DNA of 64,000 bases from Tomitella fengzijianii (GTDB lineage: Bacteria > Actinomycetota > Actinomycetes > Mycobacteriales > Mycobacteriaceae). The notes below the pieces were generated by a model. It was not told the origin of the DNA. It worked only from the letters and a program-made list of their open reading frames with translations, and did not search any database. The position numbers and the translations under genes are program-made. Below, in pieces: positions 1 to 11,895 of the stretch; position 1 is the first letter of the stretch, and every line of letters begins with the position of its first letter. Location: positions 1 to 64,000 of the forward strand of contig NZ_CP041765.1 in assembly GCF_007559025.1 (NCBI RefSeq), read 5' to 3'.

Positions 1-121
1 ATGTCGGCGATCGTCGGACGCAGTCGTTGCGCACCCCAGTGCGACGAGCGCGTTCTTCCTGGTCACCGCCGCGCAATGACCGCTGAAGGACATCAAGGAT
101 GCCAGGGGAGGACGAGGTTCT
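1..121 (+). promoter_or_regulatory. dnaA upstream leader
   Basis: Short non-coding stretch ahead of dnaA. The purine-rich GGGGAGG at about 99-111 is the ribosome binding site and decides the GTG start at 122. I see no convincing -10/-35 pair; the promoter may lie before the window. A reading frame from position 1 is out of frame with dnaA and looks like chance. Confidence 0.5.
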
Positions 122-1729
122 GTGGAGCAAGACCCGAACGCTCTGTCACGGGTGTGGCCGATCGTCGTCTCCGAGCTCACCTCCGCAGCCCGTGACGAGG
201 GTTCGCCTGCCATGCCCGGCCTGCCGCTGAGCCGGCAGCAACGCGCGTGGCTGCTTCTCGCCAAGCCGATCACGCTCGCCGGAGGTTTCGCACTCCTGTC
301 GGCACCGTCGAGCTTCGCGCGCGACGCCATCGAGCGCGTCCTGCGTCAGCCCATATCCGACGCCCTCGAACGCCACCTGGGCGACCCGGTGGAGATCGCC
401 GTCCGCATCGACACCGCTCCCGACGACGATCCGGGGGCGGACCGGCCGCGCGAGGATCCCTCGCACGCGGCCGCCGAGATGCCCGCACCGTCGGACGGTG
501 CGGGCATGTGGGCGGCGAATCCCGCCGAACCGCACTACACCGACACCGCCACGCTGCTGCAGGGACGCCGCGATGAACTCACCGCGGAAGCGGAGGAGGA
601 CCTGATCGCGGAGGAGCAGGAGGCAAGGGAAAGCTTGGACCGCACCTGGCCGTCGCACTTCAACACGCCGGCCCCCGAGGCCGCCGGCAGTGCCCGCGAG
701 GCGGGACTGAACCCCAAGTACACCTTCGACACTTTCGTCACGGGCCCGTCCAACCGCTTCTCGCACGCGGCCGCCGTGGCCATCGCGGAGGCGCCCGCCC
801 GCGCGTACAACCCGCTGTTCATCTGGGGCGAGTCCGGACTGGGCAAGACGCACCTACTGCACGCGGCCGGCCACTACGCCAAGCGGCTGTTCCCCGGGCT
901 ACGCGTGCGCTACGTGTCCACCGAAGAGTTCACCAACGACTTCATCAACAGCATCCGCGACGACCGCAAGGTCGCCTTCAAACGGCGCTACCGCGAAACC
1001 GACGTGCTGCTGGTGGACGACATCCAGTTCATCGAGAACAAAGAGGGCATCCAGGAGGAGTTCTTCTACACCTTCGAGGCCCTGCACAACGCGAACAAGC
1101 AGATCGTCATCACCTCGGATCGGCCGCCGAAGCAGATGGCCACCCTCGAGGACCGGCTGCGCACCCGCTTCGAATGGGGACTGATCGCGGACGTCCAGCC
1201 CCCGGACCTCGAGACGCGCATCGCCATCCTGTCCAAGAAGGCCCAGATGGACTCCATCGAGGTGCCCGACGACGTCCTCGGTCTCATCGCCGGCCGCATC
1301 GAGCGAAACATCCGCGAGCTCGAAGGCGCGCTGATCCGGGTGACGGCGTTCGCGTCGCTCAACAAGCAGCCTCTCGATATCCGCCTGGCCGAGGTGGTGC
1401 TGCGCGACCTCGCCCCCGAGACCGCCACCGTCGAGATCACGGCGGCCACCATCATGGCGGTGACGGCCGAGTACTTCGACACCACGATCGACGAGCTGTG
1501 CGGTCCACGCAGGGCCCGACAGATCGCCTCCGCTCGGCAGATCGCGCTGTATCTGAGCCGGGAGTTGACCGACCTGTCGTTGCCCAAGATCGGCCAGGCT
1601 TTCGGACGCGACCACACCACGGTCATGTACGCGGAGAAGAAGATCCGCGGCGAGATGGCCGAGCGTCGGAAGGTCTACGACCAGGTCCAGGAACTCACTG
1701 CGCGAATCAAGCAGCGCTCCAAGCTCTGA
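122..1729 (+). CDS. dnaA: Chromosomal replication initiator protein DnaA
   Basis: DnaA binds the 9-mer boxes of oriC, melts the origin and recruits the replicative helicase. The 535 residues show the four usual domains: an N-terminal interaction domain (about 1-100), a long acidic linker (about 100-195), an AAA+ ATPase with Walker [10 protein letters not shown] (236-244) and Walker B LLVDD (296-300), and the C-terminal DNA-binding helix-turn-helix with the DnaA signature GRDHTTVMY (495-503). The start is GTG at 122, preceded by a GGGGAGG ribosome binding site. It is followed by the non-coding origin and dnaN, the standard bacterial order. Nothing unusual was seen. Confidence 0.98.
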   Translation: MEQDPNALSRVWPIVVSELTSAARDEGSPAMPGLPLSRQQRAWLLLAKPITLAGGFALLSAPSSFARDAIERVLRQPISDALERHLGDPVEIAVRIDTAPDDDPGADRPREDPSHAAAEMPAPSDGAGMWAANPAEPHYTDTATLLQGRRDELTAEAEEDLIAEEQEARESLDRTWPSHFNTPAPEAAGSAREAGLNPKYTFDTFVTGPSNRFSHAAAVAIAEAPARAYNPLFIWGESGLGKTHLLHAAGHYAKRLFPGLRVRYVSTEEFTNDFINSIRDDRKVAFKRRYRETDVLLVDDIQFIENKEGIQEEFFYTFEALHNANKQIVITSDRPPKQMATLEDRLRTRFEWGLIADVQPPDLETRIAILSKKAQMDSIEVPDDVLGLIAGRIERNIRELEGALIRVTAFASLNKQPLDIRLAEVVLRDLAPETATVEITAATIMAVTAEYFDTTIDELCGPRRARQIASARQIALYLSRELTDLSLPKIGQAFGRDHTTVMYAEKKIRGEMAERRKVYDQVQELTARIKQRSKL

Positions 1730-2547
1730 GGCCCACCGCCGGTCCACGCCGCCGCGCGCGCCCGTGCGGTCCAGGGGCGCCGCGTACAGGCGCGCCACCG
1801 CGCCGCGCACACACGACGCCCCGTACGCCCCGTACGTCCTGCGCCACGGGCAACGCGGCCCGGCCCCCTGACCGCCGCCCGATCCGTGATTCACACCACG
1901 AACACCCGTCGCGGCACGCCCCGGAATGGTGAATCAGGGGCTCGTGTGACTCCGGTGACGAGTTTGCACACCTGTGGACAACCATGGGGATAAGTCTCCA
2001 AGCCTGGGGAAAACTTGGGGACCGGACTGGAACAACTTTTCTCCGTCCACAGCCGCCCCCCTTCGTCCACAACTCCGTCCACCGCGCGGTACACACCGCC
2101 GGAACCGCTCCCAACAGGTATCGAGCAGGGTTGTGCACAAGACTCACAGGACCTACTACTACTGCTTAGATCTCTTTCAAGGGGGAAACTACAAAACAGC
2201 CTGTGTGGAAACTCCACCCCGGCGACCCTTCAGCCGGTTCCGGTGGCGGCCGGTGCCCGCGCTTTACGGCAGACCCCGGACGACCTACGGTGGAGTTCCC
2301 GGACCGGCTCTCGGCGCCAGCGCCATCGGCTAATCTGGGTTCGAGAACAGGTGTGCCCGGCGCACCCTCAAGAAGCCCGAACCGCCCCGCGCCAACGCTC
2401 TGCGCCGTACCCGTCGCGGGGTCGAACGCACCACCGAGCTGGACCACCGAACGATCACCGCGCAACATCAGCGGTGGCAGTACGCACCACGACTGACGCG
2501 CAACACCGCCGGCCTCGGCCGCCACACTGGAAGGATTCCCGGGTCTG
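1730..2547. other. oriC: oriC, replication origin (dnaA-dnaN intergenic region)
   Basis: This is an 818-bp gene-free region between dnaA and dnaN. DnaA-box-like 9-mers are visible at 1973-1981 (TGTGGACAA, a perfect reverse box), 1985-1993 (TGGGGATAA), 2043-2051 (CCGTCCACA), 2063-2071 (TCGTCCACA), 2131-2140 (palindromic TTGTGCACAA) and 2204-2212 (TGTGGAAAC). The part at about 2140-2200 is clearly less GC-rich than its surroundings (CTACTACTACTGCTTAGATC and AAACTACAAAAC) and is the likely unwinding element. The segments 1730-1930 and 2220-2530 show no boxes or genes. Reading frames that cross the region lack gene-like composition. Confidence 0.9.
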
Positions 2548-3732
2548 ATGGAGCTAGCCGGCATGAAATTCCGGGTCACCCGAGATGACTTCCAGGACGC
2601 CGTCACCTGGGTCGCGCGCAGCCTGCCTGCCCGCCCCACGGTTCCGGTACTGCGCGGGATCCTGCTCGAAGCCACCGAGCAGGGCGTGACCGTCTCCGGG
2701 TACGACTATGAGACCTCCGCGCGCATGCAGGTCCCCGCCGAGGTGTCCGAACCGGGCACGGTCCTCGTCTCCGGCCGACTGCTCGCGGACATCACCAAAG
2801 CGCTACCGAGCAAGCCCGTCGACGTCGCCTTCGACGGCACGCACCTCACCATCGTGGCCGGTCGGGCCACGTTCTCGTTGCCGATCATCCCCGTCGAGGA
2901 CTACCCGCAGCTGCCCACGCCGCCGGCGCACACCGGTGCGGTCCCGTCCGAAGAGTTCGCGCAGGCCGTGGGCCAGGTCGCGGTCGCCGCAGGCAAGGAC
3001 GACACCCTGCCGATGCTCACCGGCATCCGCGTGGAGATCGAGGGCGACAAGGTGGTCATGGCCGCCACCGACCGTTTCCGGCTCGCGGTGCGCGAGTTCG
3101 AGTGGAAACCGGCGACCCCGGAACTCGAGGCCGCGGTCCTAGTGCCCGCGCGCACGCTGGCCGAGGCAGCGAAGACCATGACCGCCTCCGCGTCCGCCGA
3201 CATCGAGATCGAGATGGGTGACGGAAGCTCGGTCGGGGCCGAGGGGATGCTGGGCGTCACCTCGGGGCCACGCCAGACCACCGCGCGGCTCCTCGACGCG
3301 GAGTTCCCCAAGTTCCGTCAGCTGCTGCCCGCCACGCACACCGCGGTAGCGGCGGTGGAGGTGGCGCCGCTCACCGAGGCCATCAAGCGTGTCGCCCTCG
3401 TGGCCGAGCGCGGCGCGCAGGTGCGCATGCAGTTCTCCGAGGACGGGCTGGTCCTGGCCGCCGGCGGGGACGATTCCAGCAGCGCCGAGGAGTCCTTGCC
3501 CGCCGAGTTCGCGGGCGAGCCGCTGACCATCGCGTTCAACCCCGGCTACCTGCAGGAGGGGCTCGGTGCAGTGGGTACCGAGCATGTGCATCTGGGATTC
3601 ACCAGTCCCAGCCGGCCCGCCGTGCTGTGTCCGGCGGCGGAGGAGTTTCCCCAGGCGGACGATTCGGGCGCGTTCCCCGCATCGAGCGGCAGCTACACCT
3701 ACCTGCTGATGCCAGTGCGTCTGCCGGGCTGA
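2548..3732 (+). CDS. dnaN: DNA polymerase III beta subunit (sliding clamp)
   Basis: This is the ring-shaped processivity clamp that tethers DNA polymerase III and many repair proteins to DNA. It has 394 residues and three clamp domains; the C-terminus [10 protein letters not shown] is the typical actinobacterial end that contacts partner proteins. The ATG at 2548 ([10 protein letters not shown]) is chosen because AAGGA lies at 2531-2535; an internal ATG at 2563 (MKFRV) with GGAG nine bases upstream is an alternative. It follows oriC directly, and recF starts 8 bp after its stop, so the two are probably co-transcribed. Confidence 0.97.
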   Translation: MELAGMKFRVTRDDFQDAVTWVARSLPARPTVPVLRGILLEATEQGVTVSGYDYETSARMQVPAEVSEPGTVLVSGRLLADITKALPSKPVDVAFDGTHLTIVAGRATFSLPIIPVEDYPQLPTPPAHTGAVPSEEFAQAVGQVAVAAGKDDTLPMLTGIRVEIEGDKVVMAATDRFRLAVREFEWKPATPELEAAVLVPARTLAEAAKTMTASASADIEIEMGDGSSVGAEGMLGVTSGPRQTTARLLDAEFPKFRQLLPATHTAVAAVEVAPLTEAIKRVALVAERGAQVRMQFSEDGLVLAAGGDDSSSAEESLPAEFAGEPLTIAFNPGYLQEGLGAVGTEHVHLGFTSPSRPAVLCPAAEEFPQADDSGAFPASSGSYTYLLMPVRLPG

Positions 3733-3740
3733 CCGCGGCG

Positions 3741-5006
3741 GTGTTCGTCCGTCACCTGCGGCTGCAGGATTTCCGCTCCTGGGAGTCGCTCGACCTCGAG
3801 CTCGACCGCGGCGTCACCGTCTTCGTCGGTGCCAATGGCCGGGGCAAGACGAACATCCTCGAGGCCGTCCAGTACCTGTCGACGCTGTCATCGCACCGGG
3901 TGTCGTCGGACCAGCCCCTCATCCGGGCCGGCGCCGAGTCCTCGTTGATCGCCGCGACGGCCATCAACGAGGGCAGGGAACTCTCCGTGGATCTCACGAT
4001 CCACGCGGGTCGTGCGAACAAGGCGCGCCTGCGCCAGAGCCCGGTGCGCCGGACCCGCGAGATCCTGGGCGTGGTCCAGTCGGTGCTCTTCGCGCCGGAG
4101 GATCTGGCGCTGGTGCGCGGTGATCCTGGCGAGCGACGGCGCTTCCTGGACGAGCTGATGACGGTCCGCCGGCCGCGGCTGGCGGGAGTGCGGGCCGATT
4201 ACGAGAAGGTGTTGCGGCAGCGATCGGCCCTGCTGAAATCGGCGGGTCCCGCCATGCGGGCCGCCGGCCGCGGCTCCGGCGGGGAGAGCGCATTGGCGAC
4301 CCTCGAGGTGTGGGACGGTCACCTGGCCGCGTATGGCGCCGAGATCATCGCCGCCAGACTGGAATTGGTCCGCGAACTCGCACCGCATCTGACCGGGTCT
4401 TATGCGTCGATCGCGCCGGAATCCCAGGCTGCGTCGCTCGGCTATCGCTGTAGTCTGGCCGAGGACATGCCCCCCGCGCAGCCGTCCGCACCGCTCTCCG
4501 ATGCCGCGGCCGGATTGGAGAAGGCGATGCATGAGGCGCTGGCGCGGGTGCGCGAGCGGGAGATCGCGCGCGGGGTGTGCCTGGTGGGCCCCCACCGCGA
4601 CGATCTCGAGTTGAGGTTGGGCGAGCATCCGGTCAAGGGCTACGCGAGCCATGGTGAATCGTGGTCCTTCGCGCTGGCGATGCGCTTGTCCGCGTTCCAG
4701 CTTCTGCGGCAGGACGGCACCGAGCCGATCCTCATCCTTGACGACGTGTTCGCCGAGCTCGATCGGCGGCGGCGCAACGCACTCGCCGCGGTGGCCCGGC
4801 AGACCGAGCAGGTGCTGGTAACCGCCGCTGTCGCCGAGGACGTTCCCGATGAGCTGCGCGGTCGCCGGTACGTCGTGTCGATCCGGGACCGCGGGGATCT
4901 CGGGCGCACGTCGACGATCTCGGCGTCGGCGGGCGACGGCGACGCCGCGGCCGGGAACGGATCGCCCGATGCCGACGAGACGGAGGAGACCGGTCATGAC
5001 GGCTGA
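3741..5006 (+). CDS. recF: DNA replication and repair protein RecF
   Basis: This SMC-like ATPase of the RecFOR pathway helps load RecA at single-strand gaps. It has 421 residues with Walker [10 protein letters not shown] (30-38), an ABC-type signature region in the C-terminal half ([16 protein letters not shown]) and Walker [13 protein letters not shown]. The start is placed at GTG 3741 ([14 protein letters not shown]), which matches the family N-terminus; the frame is open upstream to 3627 but that part overlaps dnaN. It overlaps the next gene by 11 bp, so translation is likely coupled. The acidic tail is probably disordered. Confidence 0.95.
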   Translation: MFVRHLRLQDFRSWESLDLELDRGVTVFVGANGRGKTNILEAVQYLSTLSSHRVSSDQPLIRAGAESSLIAATAINEGRELSVDLTIHAGRANKARLRQSPVRRTREILGVVQSVLFAPEDLALVRGDPGERRRFLDELMTVRRPRLAGVRADYEKVLRQRSALLKSAGPAMRAAGRGSGGESALATLEVWDGHLAAYGAEIIAARLELVRELAPHLTGSYASIAPESQAASLGYRCSLAEDMPPAQPSAPLSDAAAGLEKAMHEALARVREREIARGVCLVGPHRDDLELRLGEHPVKGYASHGESWSFALAMRLSAFQLLRQDGTEPILILDDVFAELDRRRRNALAAVARQTEQVLVTAAVAEDVPDELRGRRYVVSIRDRGDLGRTSTISASAGDGDAAAGNGSPDADETEETGHDG

Positions 5007-5556
5007 CTCGGAGGGCAACGGCCTGTCCGCCGGCGACGACGGGCCGCCGCGCGGTGCCGATCTGGCGCGACGCGCGCTGGAAGAGGCGCGCGCGCGGGCG
5101 GCGGCGCAGGGTAAATCCGTGGGCAAGGGCATGGCCTCCCCCCAGAGGCGCCAACAACGCAAGCCATCACGCCGCCGCTGGTCCGGGCCGGCGGCCGACC
5201 CCCGTGACCCGCAACCGCTGGGGGCTCTCGCGGCATCCCTTGCCCGACGTCGGGGATGGAACCGGCACGTGGCGGAGGGGCGGGTCCTCGGGTGCTGGGA
5301 CGAGGTCGTGGGTGCGGAGATCGCCGACCACGCGGCGCCTACGTCGCTGAGCGACGGGATCCTGCACGTCACGGCCGAATCGACGGCCTGGGCTACACAG
5401 CTCAGGATGGTGCAGGCGCAGATCCTCTCGAAGATCGCCCGGGCGGTGGGCGACGGCGTGGTGACGAAGCTGGAGATCCGTGGACCGAGCGCGCCGAGCT
5501 GGCGGCACGGCGCCCGGCACGTCAGCGGGCGGGGGCCGCGTGACACCTACGGCTGA
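4996..5556 (+). CDS. dciA: DUF721/DciA family protein, probable replicative-helicase loader
   Basis: This 186-residue DUF721 protein is equivalent in position to Mycobacterium Rv0004. DciA proteins help load the DnaB helicase in bacteria lacking DnaC; that role is family knowledge, not visible here. The N-terminal 60-70 residues are charged and low in complexity; the conserved domain (about 75-170) contains [15 protein letters not shown] and [19 protein letters not shown] 4996 lies within the 3' end of recF, indicating coupling. A large antisense frame over recF and this gene is a composition artefact. Confidence 0.9.
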   Translation: MTADSEGNGLSAGDDGPPRGADLARRALEEARARAAAQGKSVGKGMASPQRRQQRKPSRRRWSGPAADPRDPQPLGALAASLARRRGWNRHVAEGRVLGCWDEVVGAEIADHAAPTSLSDGILHVTAESTAWATQLRMVQAQILSKIARAVGDGVVTKLEIRGPSAPSWRHGARHVSGRGPRDTYG

Positions 5557-7932
<2,376 letters not shown>

Positions 7933-7945
7933 CGAACTGGCCCCC

Positions 7946-7991
7946 ACACAGCGACCCCGGCTCGCCGGAATGCGAGCCGGGGTCGCTGTGT
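7946..7991 (+). terminator. Hairpin after gyrB
   Basis: A perfect 20-bp inverted repeat (7946-7965 with 7972-7991) encloses a 6-base loop and starts 13 bp after the gyrB stop. There is no U-tract, which is common for GC-rich actinobacterial terminators. It probably stops gyrB transcription. Confidence 0.8.
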
Positions 7992-8025
7992 ATGTAGGTA
8001 GGGCTTCTGATCGTCACGTGACGAA

Positions 8026-8065
8026 CGGGCCCCGGATGCCTGCTATAGGTGGCATCCGGGGCCCG
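8026..8065 (-). terminator. Hairpin after the secreted protein gene
   Basis: A perfect 15-bp inverted repeat (8026-8040 with 8051-8065) encloses a 10-base loop. It lies 19 bp beyond the 3' end of the minus-strand gene at 8085-8717 and is separate from the gyrB hairpin, so each convergent gene has its own terminator. Confidence 0.75.
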
Positions 8066-8084
8066 ATCGTGGGGAGGTGTTCGA

Positions 8085-8717
8085 TCAGCTGGCGGACAGC
8101 GCGCCGAGGGAGCCGAAGAGGTCGAGCGAGCCGAGCAGACCGCCGCCGGCCTGCGCGAAGGTCAGCGTGCCGTCGTTGTCGACGACGGTGAAGCTCTGCT
8201 GCGCCCCGAGAAGTCCGTCCTCGTAGTTGAAGCAGGCGGACACGATGGAGTAGTCGCCCGCGGTAAGGTCCGCTGCGTTGAGAACGCTGGAGTCGGTGTC
8301 CGCTCCGGCGTTCGTGTCGAGCTGGAGGACGTCGTTCTCGTCGACGTCGTTCTCGCCGTCGTATCCCATTCCCTGCGAGATCATCAGCTTCATCTCGTGG
8401 TCGTCGACGCCCTCGAGCGCGTCGTTCGGCACGACGTAGGCGCGGCACAGGACGTCGTTGACCGCTTCGCCGCCGCTCTGCGTCAGCGTGATCTTGTTGG
8501 TCGCGCCGTCTTCGCTCACCTCGGTGGTGACCGTGCCGGCCACGCCCTCGTAGGCGCTTCCGCCGAGGCTGCCGAGCACGTCCAGGCTGCCCAGTGAACC
8601 GCCGCCGAGCGCGGGGAGGTCGATCGCGGCAGCGGCGCCCGCAGCGGGGATGGCGAGCGCGACGGCAGCGACGAGCGCGGCGCCGGAACCGGCGATGCGG
8701 CGAATCTTGTGGGGCAT
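8085..8717 (-). CDS. Secreted protein of unknown function with duplicated Gly-Leu motif
   Basis: This is a 210-residue exported protein. Residues 1-31 form a signal peptide (KIRR, a hydrophobic run, then AAGAAAA). Two near-identical segments bracket the mature protein: GGGSLGSLDVLGSLGG at 38-53 and GGGLLGSLDLFGSLGALS at 191-208. The centre is acidic and carries two cysteines (VLCRAYVV and SACFNYE) that could form a disulfide. The ribosome binding site GGAG is 7 bases before the ATG. I do not recognise the family; the terminal repeats suggest self-assembly or membrane contact, which is inference. It is flanked by its own terminator and is monocistronic. Confidence 0.8.
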   Translation of the reverse strand: MPHKIRRIAGSGAALVAAVALAIPAAGAAAAIDLPALGGGSLGSLDVLGSLGGSAYEGVAGTVTTEVSEDGATNKITLTQSGGEAVNDVLCRAYVVPNDALEGVDDHEMKLMISQGMGYDGENDVDENDVLQLDTNAGADTDSSVLNAADLTAGDYSIVSACFNYEDGLLGAQQSFTVVDNDGTLTFAQAGGGLLGSLDLFGSLGALSAS

Positions 8718-9010
8718 AGGTGATCTCCGTTCGGTAGAGCAGACCGGCAGGACCCTCGCATCACCGTGCGCACTTGCACGGCGGACAGGAGCTTGTGACC
8801 GATCACACTTCGTGGCTTCTACTCGAATGTAAACGAGAGTTCAGTGGCTTTCATAATTGGATGAGGGAAATGATCCCGATTGAATGACATCAGATTGGAG
8901 GTATCGCAAGGGCTGCGCGGGGTCGGCGGGCGGCGGGACACCGGGGCGTGTGCAGCGTCCCCCTGTATTGTGACCACGCGAAACGGCGCCGCGCGCATAG
9001 GGTGTCAGTC
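8718..9010. other. Divergent intergenic region
   Basis: This 293-bp region lies between the minus-strand secreted protein and the plus-strand MaoC gene. An AT-richer patch at about 8820-8890 (including TTTCATAATTGG at 8850-8861) probably holds one or both promoters. No clear operator or gene was seen. Confidence 0.4.
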
Positions 9011-9514
9011 ATGACAGACAGCTGGCAGACCGCGTCCATCGGCGTCCGCGACTTCGCAAATCCCGTGTCGGACAGGTGGCTCGAGGACTATGTCTCCGGT
9101 GACGTGTTCGAGTACGGGTCGATCACCGTCACCGAGGCCGACATCCTGGAGTTCGCGCACCGGTACGACCCGCAGTCCATCCACATCGATGAGGACGCGG
9201 CGCGCGAGGGGCCGTTCGGCGGGTTGATCGCCAGCGGGTGGCAGACCGCGTCGGTGTTCATGCGGATGTTCGCGGACAACTTCCTCACCGCGGTGGGGAG
9301 CCTGTCCTCGCCGGGTATCGACGAACTGCGCTGGACCGCCCCGGTGCGCCCCGGCGACACGCTGCGGATCCGGGTGACGGTGGACGAGTCGCGCCGCTCC
9401 CGGTCGAAGCCCGACCGGGGGATCATCCACACCACGGGCGAGATGTTCAACCAGGACGGCACGGTGGTGCTCACGCTGCGCGCGATGAACCTCATCGCGG
9501 CGCGTCCCGTGTGA
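9011..9514 (+). CDS. MaoC-like (R)-hydratase/dehydratase family protein
   Basis: This is a 167-residue single hot-dog-fold protein of the MaoC/R-hydratase type, which hydrates trans-2-enoyl-CoA. The hydratase-like motif is seen around residues 45-75 (ADILEFAHRYDPQSIHID followed by GGLIASGWQTAS), with the Asp and His of the catalytic pair. The ATG at 9011 is used; an in-frame GTG nine bases upstream is possible. The gene is alone: downstream come the two parS sites, upstream is divergent. The exact acyl substrate cannot be told. Confidence 0.85.
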   Translation: MTDSWQTASIGVRDFANPVSDRWLEDYVSGDVFEYGSITVTEADILEFAHRYDPQSIHIDEDAAREGPFGGLIASGWQTASVFMRMFADNFLTAVGSLSSPGIDELRWTAPVRPGDTLRIRVTVDESRRSRSKPDRGIIHTTGEMFNQDGTVVLTLRAMNLIAARPV

Positions 9515-9521
9515 GGGCGCG

Positions 9522-9560
9522 GCGCTGTTTCACGTGAAACGGTTTCACGTGAAACAGCGC
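9522..9560. other. parS: Tandem pair of parS centromere sites
   Basis: Two copies of the ParB-binding core GTTTCACGTGAAAC lie side by side, at 9527-9540 and 9542-9555, in a 39-bp perfect inverted repeat (9522-9540 against 9542-9560). The outer base on each side makes TGTTTCACGTGAAAC, the consensus parS. Such sites near oriC load ParB and the SMC complex for chromosome segregation. They lie 8 bp after the MaoC gene, outside coding sequence. Confidence 0.9.
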
Positions 9561-9686
9561 CCGGCGCCGCGCGGGACGGCGACTGGCCAGTGAGACTCGC
9601 ATCACTGCGCTGCGGCGTGCGACGCACAATGTGACGAAGCGCAGCCGCTGGGGCCGCGTGGACGTCTTACAAGGGGGTTCCTCCCG

Positions 9687-10559
9687 ATGGAACGCACACA
9701 TGTGGTCTCCGCCGTCGACGGTCTGACGTTGCAGGCCTATCGGTGGCCGGCGGAGAAGCCCAAGGCCACAGTCCAGTTGGCTCACGGGCTCGCGGAGCAC
9801 GCGCAGCGCTACGACCGGCTCGCTCGAGTCCTCGTTGCGGCCGGATACGACGTGTGGGCGCACGATCACCGCGGACATGGGTCCTCGGTGAGCGACGCGG
9901 TGCCGCACGGTGGTTTCGGTGAGGCCGGATGGGCCGGATTGGTTGCGGATCTGGTTCAGGTCAGCGGCATGATCGCCGATGCGGTGCCCGGGGTGCCGCA
10001 CTTCCTCGTCGGCCATTCGATGGGTTCATTCGCGTCGCAGTTCGTGCTGCTCGACCATTCCGCCGACTACGTCGGTGTGGCGCTGAGCGGCACCACCGCG
10101 CTGGACATCGCCGCCGCCGCGATGCCGGAGCCGGGATCCGAGGCCGCGGAGGACGCGAATCTCGATGCCTACAACGCGGGCTTCGAGGGGGACACAGGCT
10201 ACGAGTGGCTCAGCCGTGACGCCGACGAGGTGGCGAAGTACGTCGCGGATCCGCTGTGCGGGTTCGACGTGCGGCCGGACCTGCTGCCGGGCATCTTCGG
10301 GGCGAGCGTTCTGACGGGCGACCAGGAGGTGCTGGCGAAGATCAGCCCGGACGTCGCGATCCTGGTCCTCAGCGGCGAGGACGACCCGCTCGCCGGCAAG
10401 GGCTACATGCCGACGACGGTGGCGGACCGATACCGCGCCGCCGGGGTCAAGGACGTGGAGTTGGAGATCTACCCGGGCGCACGGCACGAGATCTTCAATG
10501 AGACCAATCGTGACGAAGTCACCACCCGCCTCATCGGATGGCTCGACGCGCACGTGTGA
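9687..10559 (+). CDS. Alpha/beta hydrolase, monoacylglycerol-lipase type
   Basis: This 290-residue serine hydrolase resembles lysophospholipases and monoglyceride lipases. The oxyanion-hole HG motif is HGLAEH (33-38), the nucleophile is Ser111 in GHSMGS, the acid is probably Asp in SGEDDPLAG, and the catalytic His is in GARHEIFNE near the C-terminus. It lacks a signal peptide and is probably cytoplasmic. AAGGGGG at about 9670 precedes the ATG. Its 3' end overlaps the convergent sirohydrochlorin chelatase gene by 29 bp. Confidence 0.9.
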   Translation: MERTHVVSAVDGLTLQAYRWPAEKPKATVQLAHGLAEHAQRYDRLARVLVAAGYDVWAHDHRGHGSSVSDAVPHGGFGEAGWAGLVADLVQVSGMIADAVPGVPHFLVGHSMGSFASQFVLLDHSADYVGVALSGTTALDIAAAAMPEPGSEAAEDANLDAYNAGFEGDTGYEWLSRDADEVAKYVADPLCGFDVRPDLLPGIFGASVLTGDQEVLAKISPDVAILVLSGEDDPLAGKGYMPTTVADRYRAAGVKDVELEIYPGARHEIFNETNRDEVTTRLIGWLDAHV

Positions 10560-11295
10560 ACGGCTGCCGACGGTCACCGGAACATTGCCGGGCCTCGGCC
10601 GCCGGCACTGCGATCGCGCGCATCCTGTGCACGATGAGCCGCGCGAGCGCCGGGTGGTCTCCGATGGGATCGGCGACGACGTCGGCCCCGCAATCGGTGA
10701 TCCGAGAGTGGAAGAGACCCTCGGATAACAGGTAGGGCGAGACGGCGACGCGTCGTGCACCCGCCGACCGCAGCCTCTCGACGGCGGCCTCGATGGCCTT
10801 CGATCCGTCCGCGCACAGTGCAGTGCTGACGGGGACGTCCAACGCGTCGGACAGCAGGCGCCCGGCGCGGCGGACGTCCGCGCGGGCACGTGGATCGGAC
10901 GAACCGACGGCCGCCATGAGGACGGCGTCCGCCTCCGCCCGTCCGGCCTCGCGCAGGCGCAATGCCTGGACCGCGGCGAGAACCGGATCGGGTCCTATCG
11001 CCCCCGCAATGCGAAGGGTGCGGCGCGGCCCGGCCGCGGCGGCCTGCCGCGGGAGGTCCGTGCGCACATGAAACCCGGATGCGAGGAAGGCCGGGACCAC
11101 GATGGCGTCCGCGGCGGGGGCGGCGTCCAGAACGTCCGCCAGCGTCGGAGATGCGACGTCGGCGAAGGCGAGGCGCACCGCCGCCGGAGCGGCGGCCGCC
11201 ACTTGGTCGGCGAGCGCGGCCATCGTGGCGAGCCCCCGCAGGTCCCGTGTGCCGTGCGCCGCGATGATGAGCGACGGTGCGGTCATGGCGTTCAC
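10531..11295 (-). CDS. Sirohydrochlorin chelatase (CbiX/SirB family)
   Basis: This enzyme inserts Fe2+ (or Co2+) into sirohydrochlorin; here it most likely completes siroheme for the nitrite reductase encoded upstream in the same operon. Its 254 residues form two chelatase half-domains. The first begins with AAHGTRD (catalytic His14) and continues with FLASGFHVRTDLP; the second contains SPYLLSEGLFHSRI. The GTG start at 11295 overlaps the nirD stop (GTGA), indicating translational coupling; an ATG nine bases in is an alternative. The Arg-rich C-terminal tail runs into the convergent hydrolase gene. Confidence 0.88.
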   Translation of the reverse strand: MNAMTAPSLIIAAHGTRDLRGLATMAALADQVAAAAPAAVRLAFADVASPTLADVLDAAPAADAIVVPAFLASGFHVRTDLPRQAAAAGPRRTLRIAGAIGPDPVLAAVQALRLREAGRAEADAVLMAAVGSSDPRARADVRRAGRLLSDALDVPVSTALCADGSKAIEAAVERLRSAGARRVAVSPYLLSEGLFHSRITDCGADVVADPIGDHPALARLIVHRMRAIAVPAAEARQCSGDRRQPFTRARRAIR

Positions 11296-11759
11296 CGGGC
11301 CCGTGCGTCTACGTCGGCCCGGGTCGCCGGGCCCACGTGCACCACACCGTCGACCACGCGGACCGGGTGGACGGGAAGACCGGGCCGGGCGTCGTCCAAA
11401 CGCCGGCCGTCGACCAGCGAGTACACGTCTTTGAGCAACGGCGATGCGACAGTCGGCTCACCGCCGCGGTCCCCGACGATCCCGCGCGACATCACGGCCG
11501 CCCGCCCGACGGGGTCGATGTTGCCGACGGCGTGCACGCTCCCGTCGGCCAACAGGAACAGCGCCGCCTGCGTGCCGCCGCGCAGCAGCACGGCCACGCC
11601 GCGACCGGGCAGGAGCCGGTGCACCGCGCATGCCGGGGTCCAGCCGCCGGCGTTGCGAGGCACGGACGGGCCTGGGGTCCGCGCGGCCCCGGCGACTGGG
11701 CGGGCCGGCGCATCCAGCACCGCAGTTGGTGCGAAATCGGTGGTGCGAGTGGAGATCAT
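11292..11759 (-). CDS. nirD: Nitrite reductase (NADH) small subunit NirD
   Basis: This is the small partner of NirB in cytoplasmic assimilatory nitrite reductase. Its 155 residues have a Rieske-like beta fold without the Rieske cysteine/histidine ligands, as is normal for NirD. Family motifs are GNIDPVGRAAVMSRGIVGDR and the C-terminal LPVHPVRVVDGVVHV. An extra N-terminal 40 residues are Ala/Pro-rich. It lies 136 bp after nirB and overlaps the chelatase start by 4 bp. Confidence 0.92.
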   Translation of the reverse strand: MISTRTTDFAPTAVLDAPARPVAGAARTPGPSVPRNAGGWTPACAVHRLLPGRGVAVLLRGGTQAALFLLADGSVHAVGNIDPVGRAAVMSRGIVGDRGGEPTVASPLLKDVYSLVDGRRLDDARPGLPVHPVRVVDGVVHVGPATRADVDARAR

Positions 11760-11895
11760 CGTCTGCTCCCTGCTTCCGCTCGGGCCTGCGCGGCCCCACG
11801 ATCTGTTGCGACTCCCACGCTATGGACCGGCCGTTTCGTCCCGGTTACGCGCGCGTTGGGTTGCGGTAAGCATTTCCTCGGTGCGGCAGAAGGAT

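Noticed and set aside
1-195. A 64-codon ORF from the first base
   Set aside because: It overlaps the dnaA ribosome binding site and the first 70 bases of dnaA in another frame and has no start signals.
8012-8023. CGTCACGTGACG palindrome as a further parS
   Set aside because: It shares only CACGTG with parS; the flanking TTT and AAA needed for GTTTCACGTGAAAC are absent. The ATCACGTGAC at 23541-23550 was rejected for the same reason.
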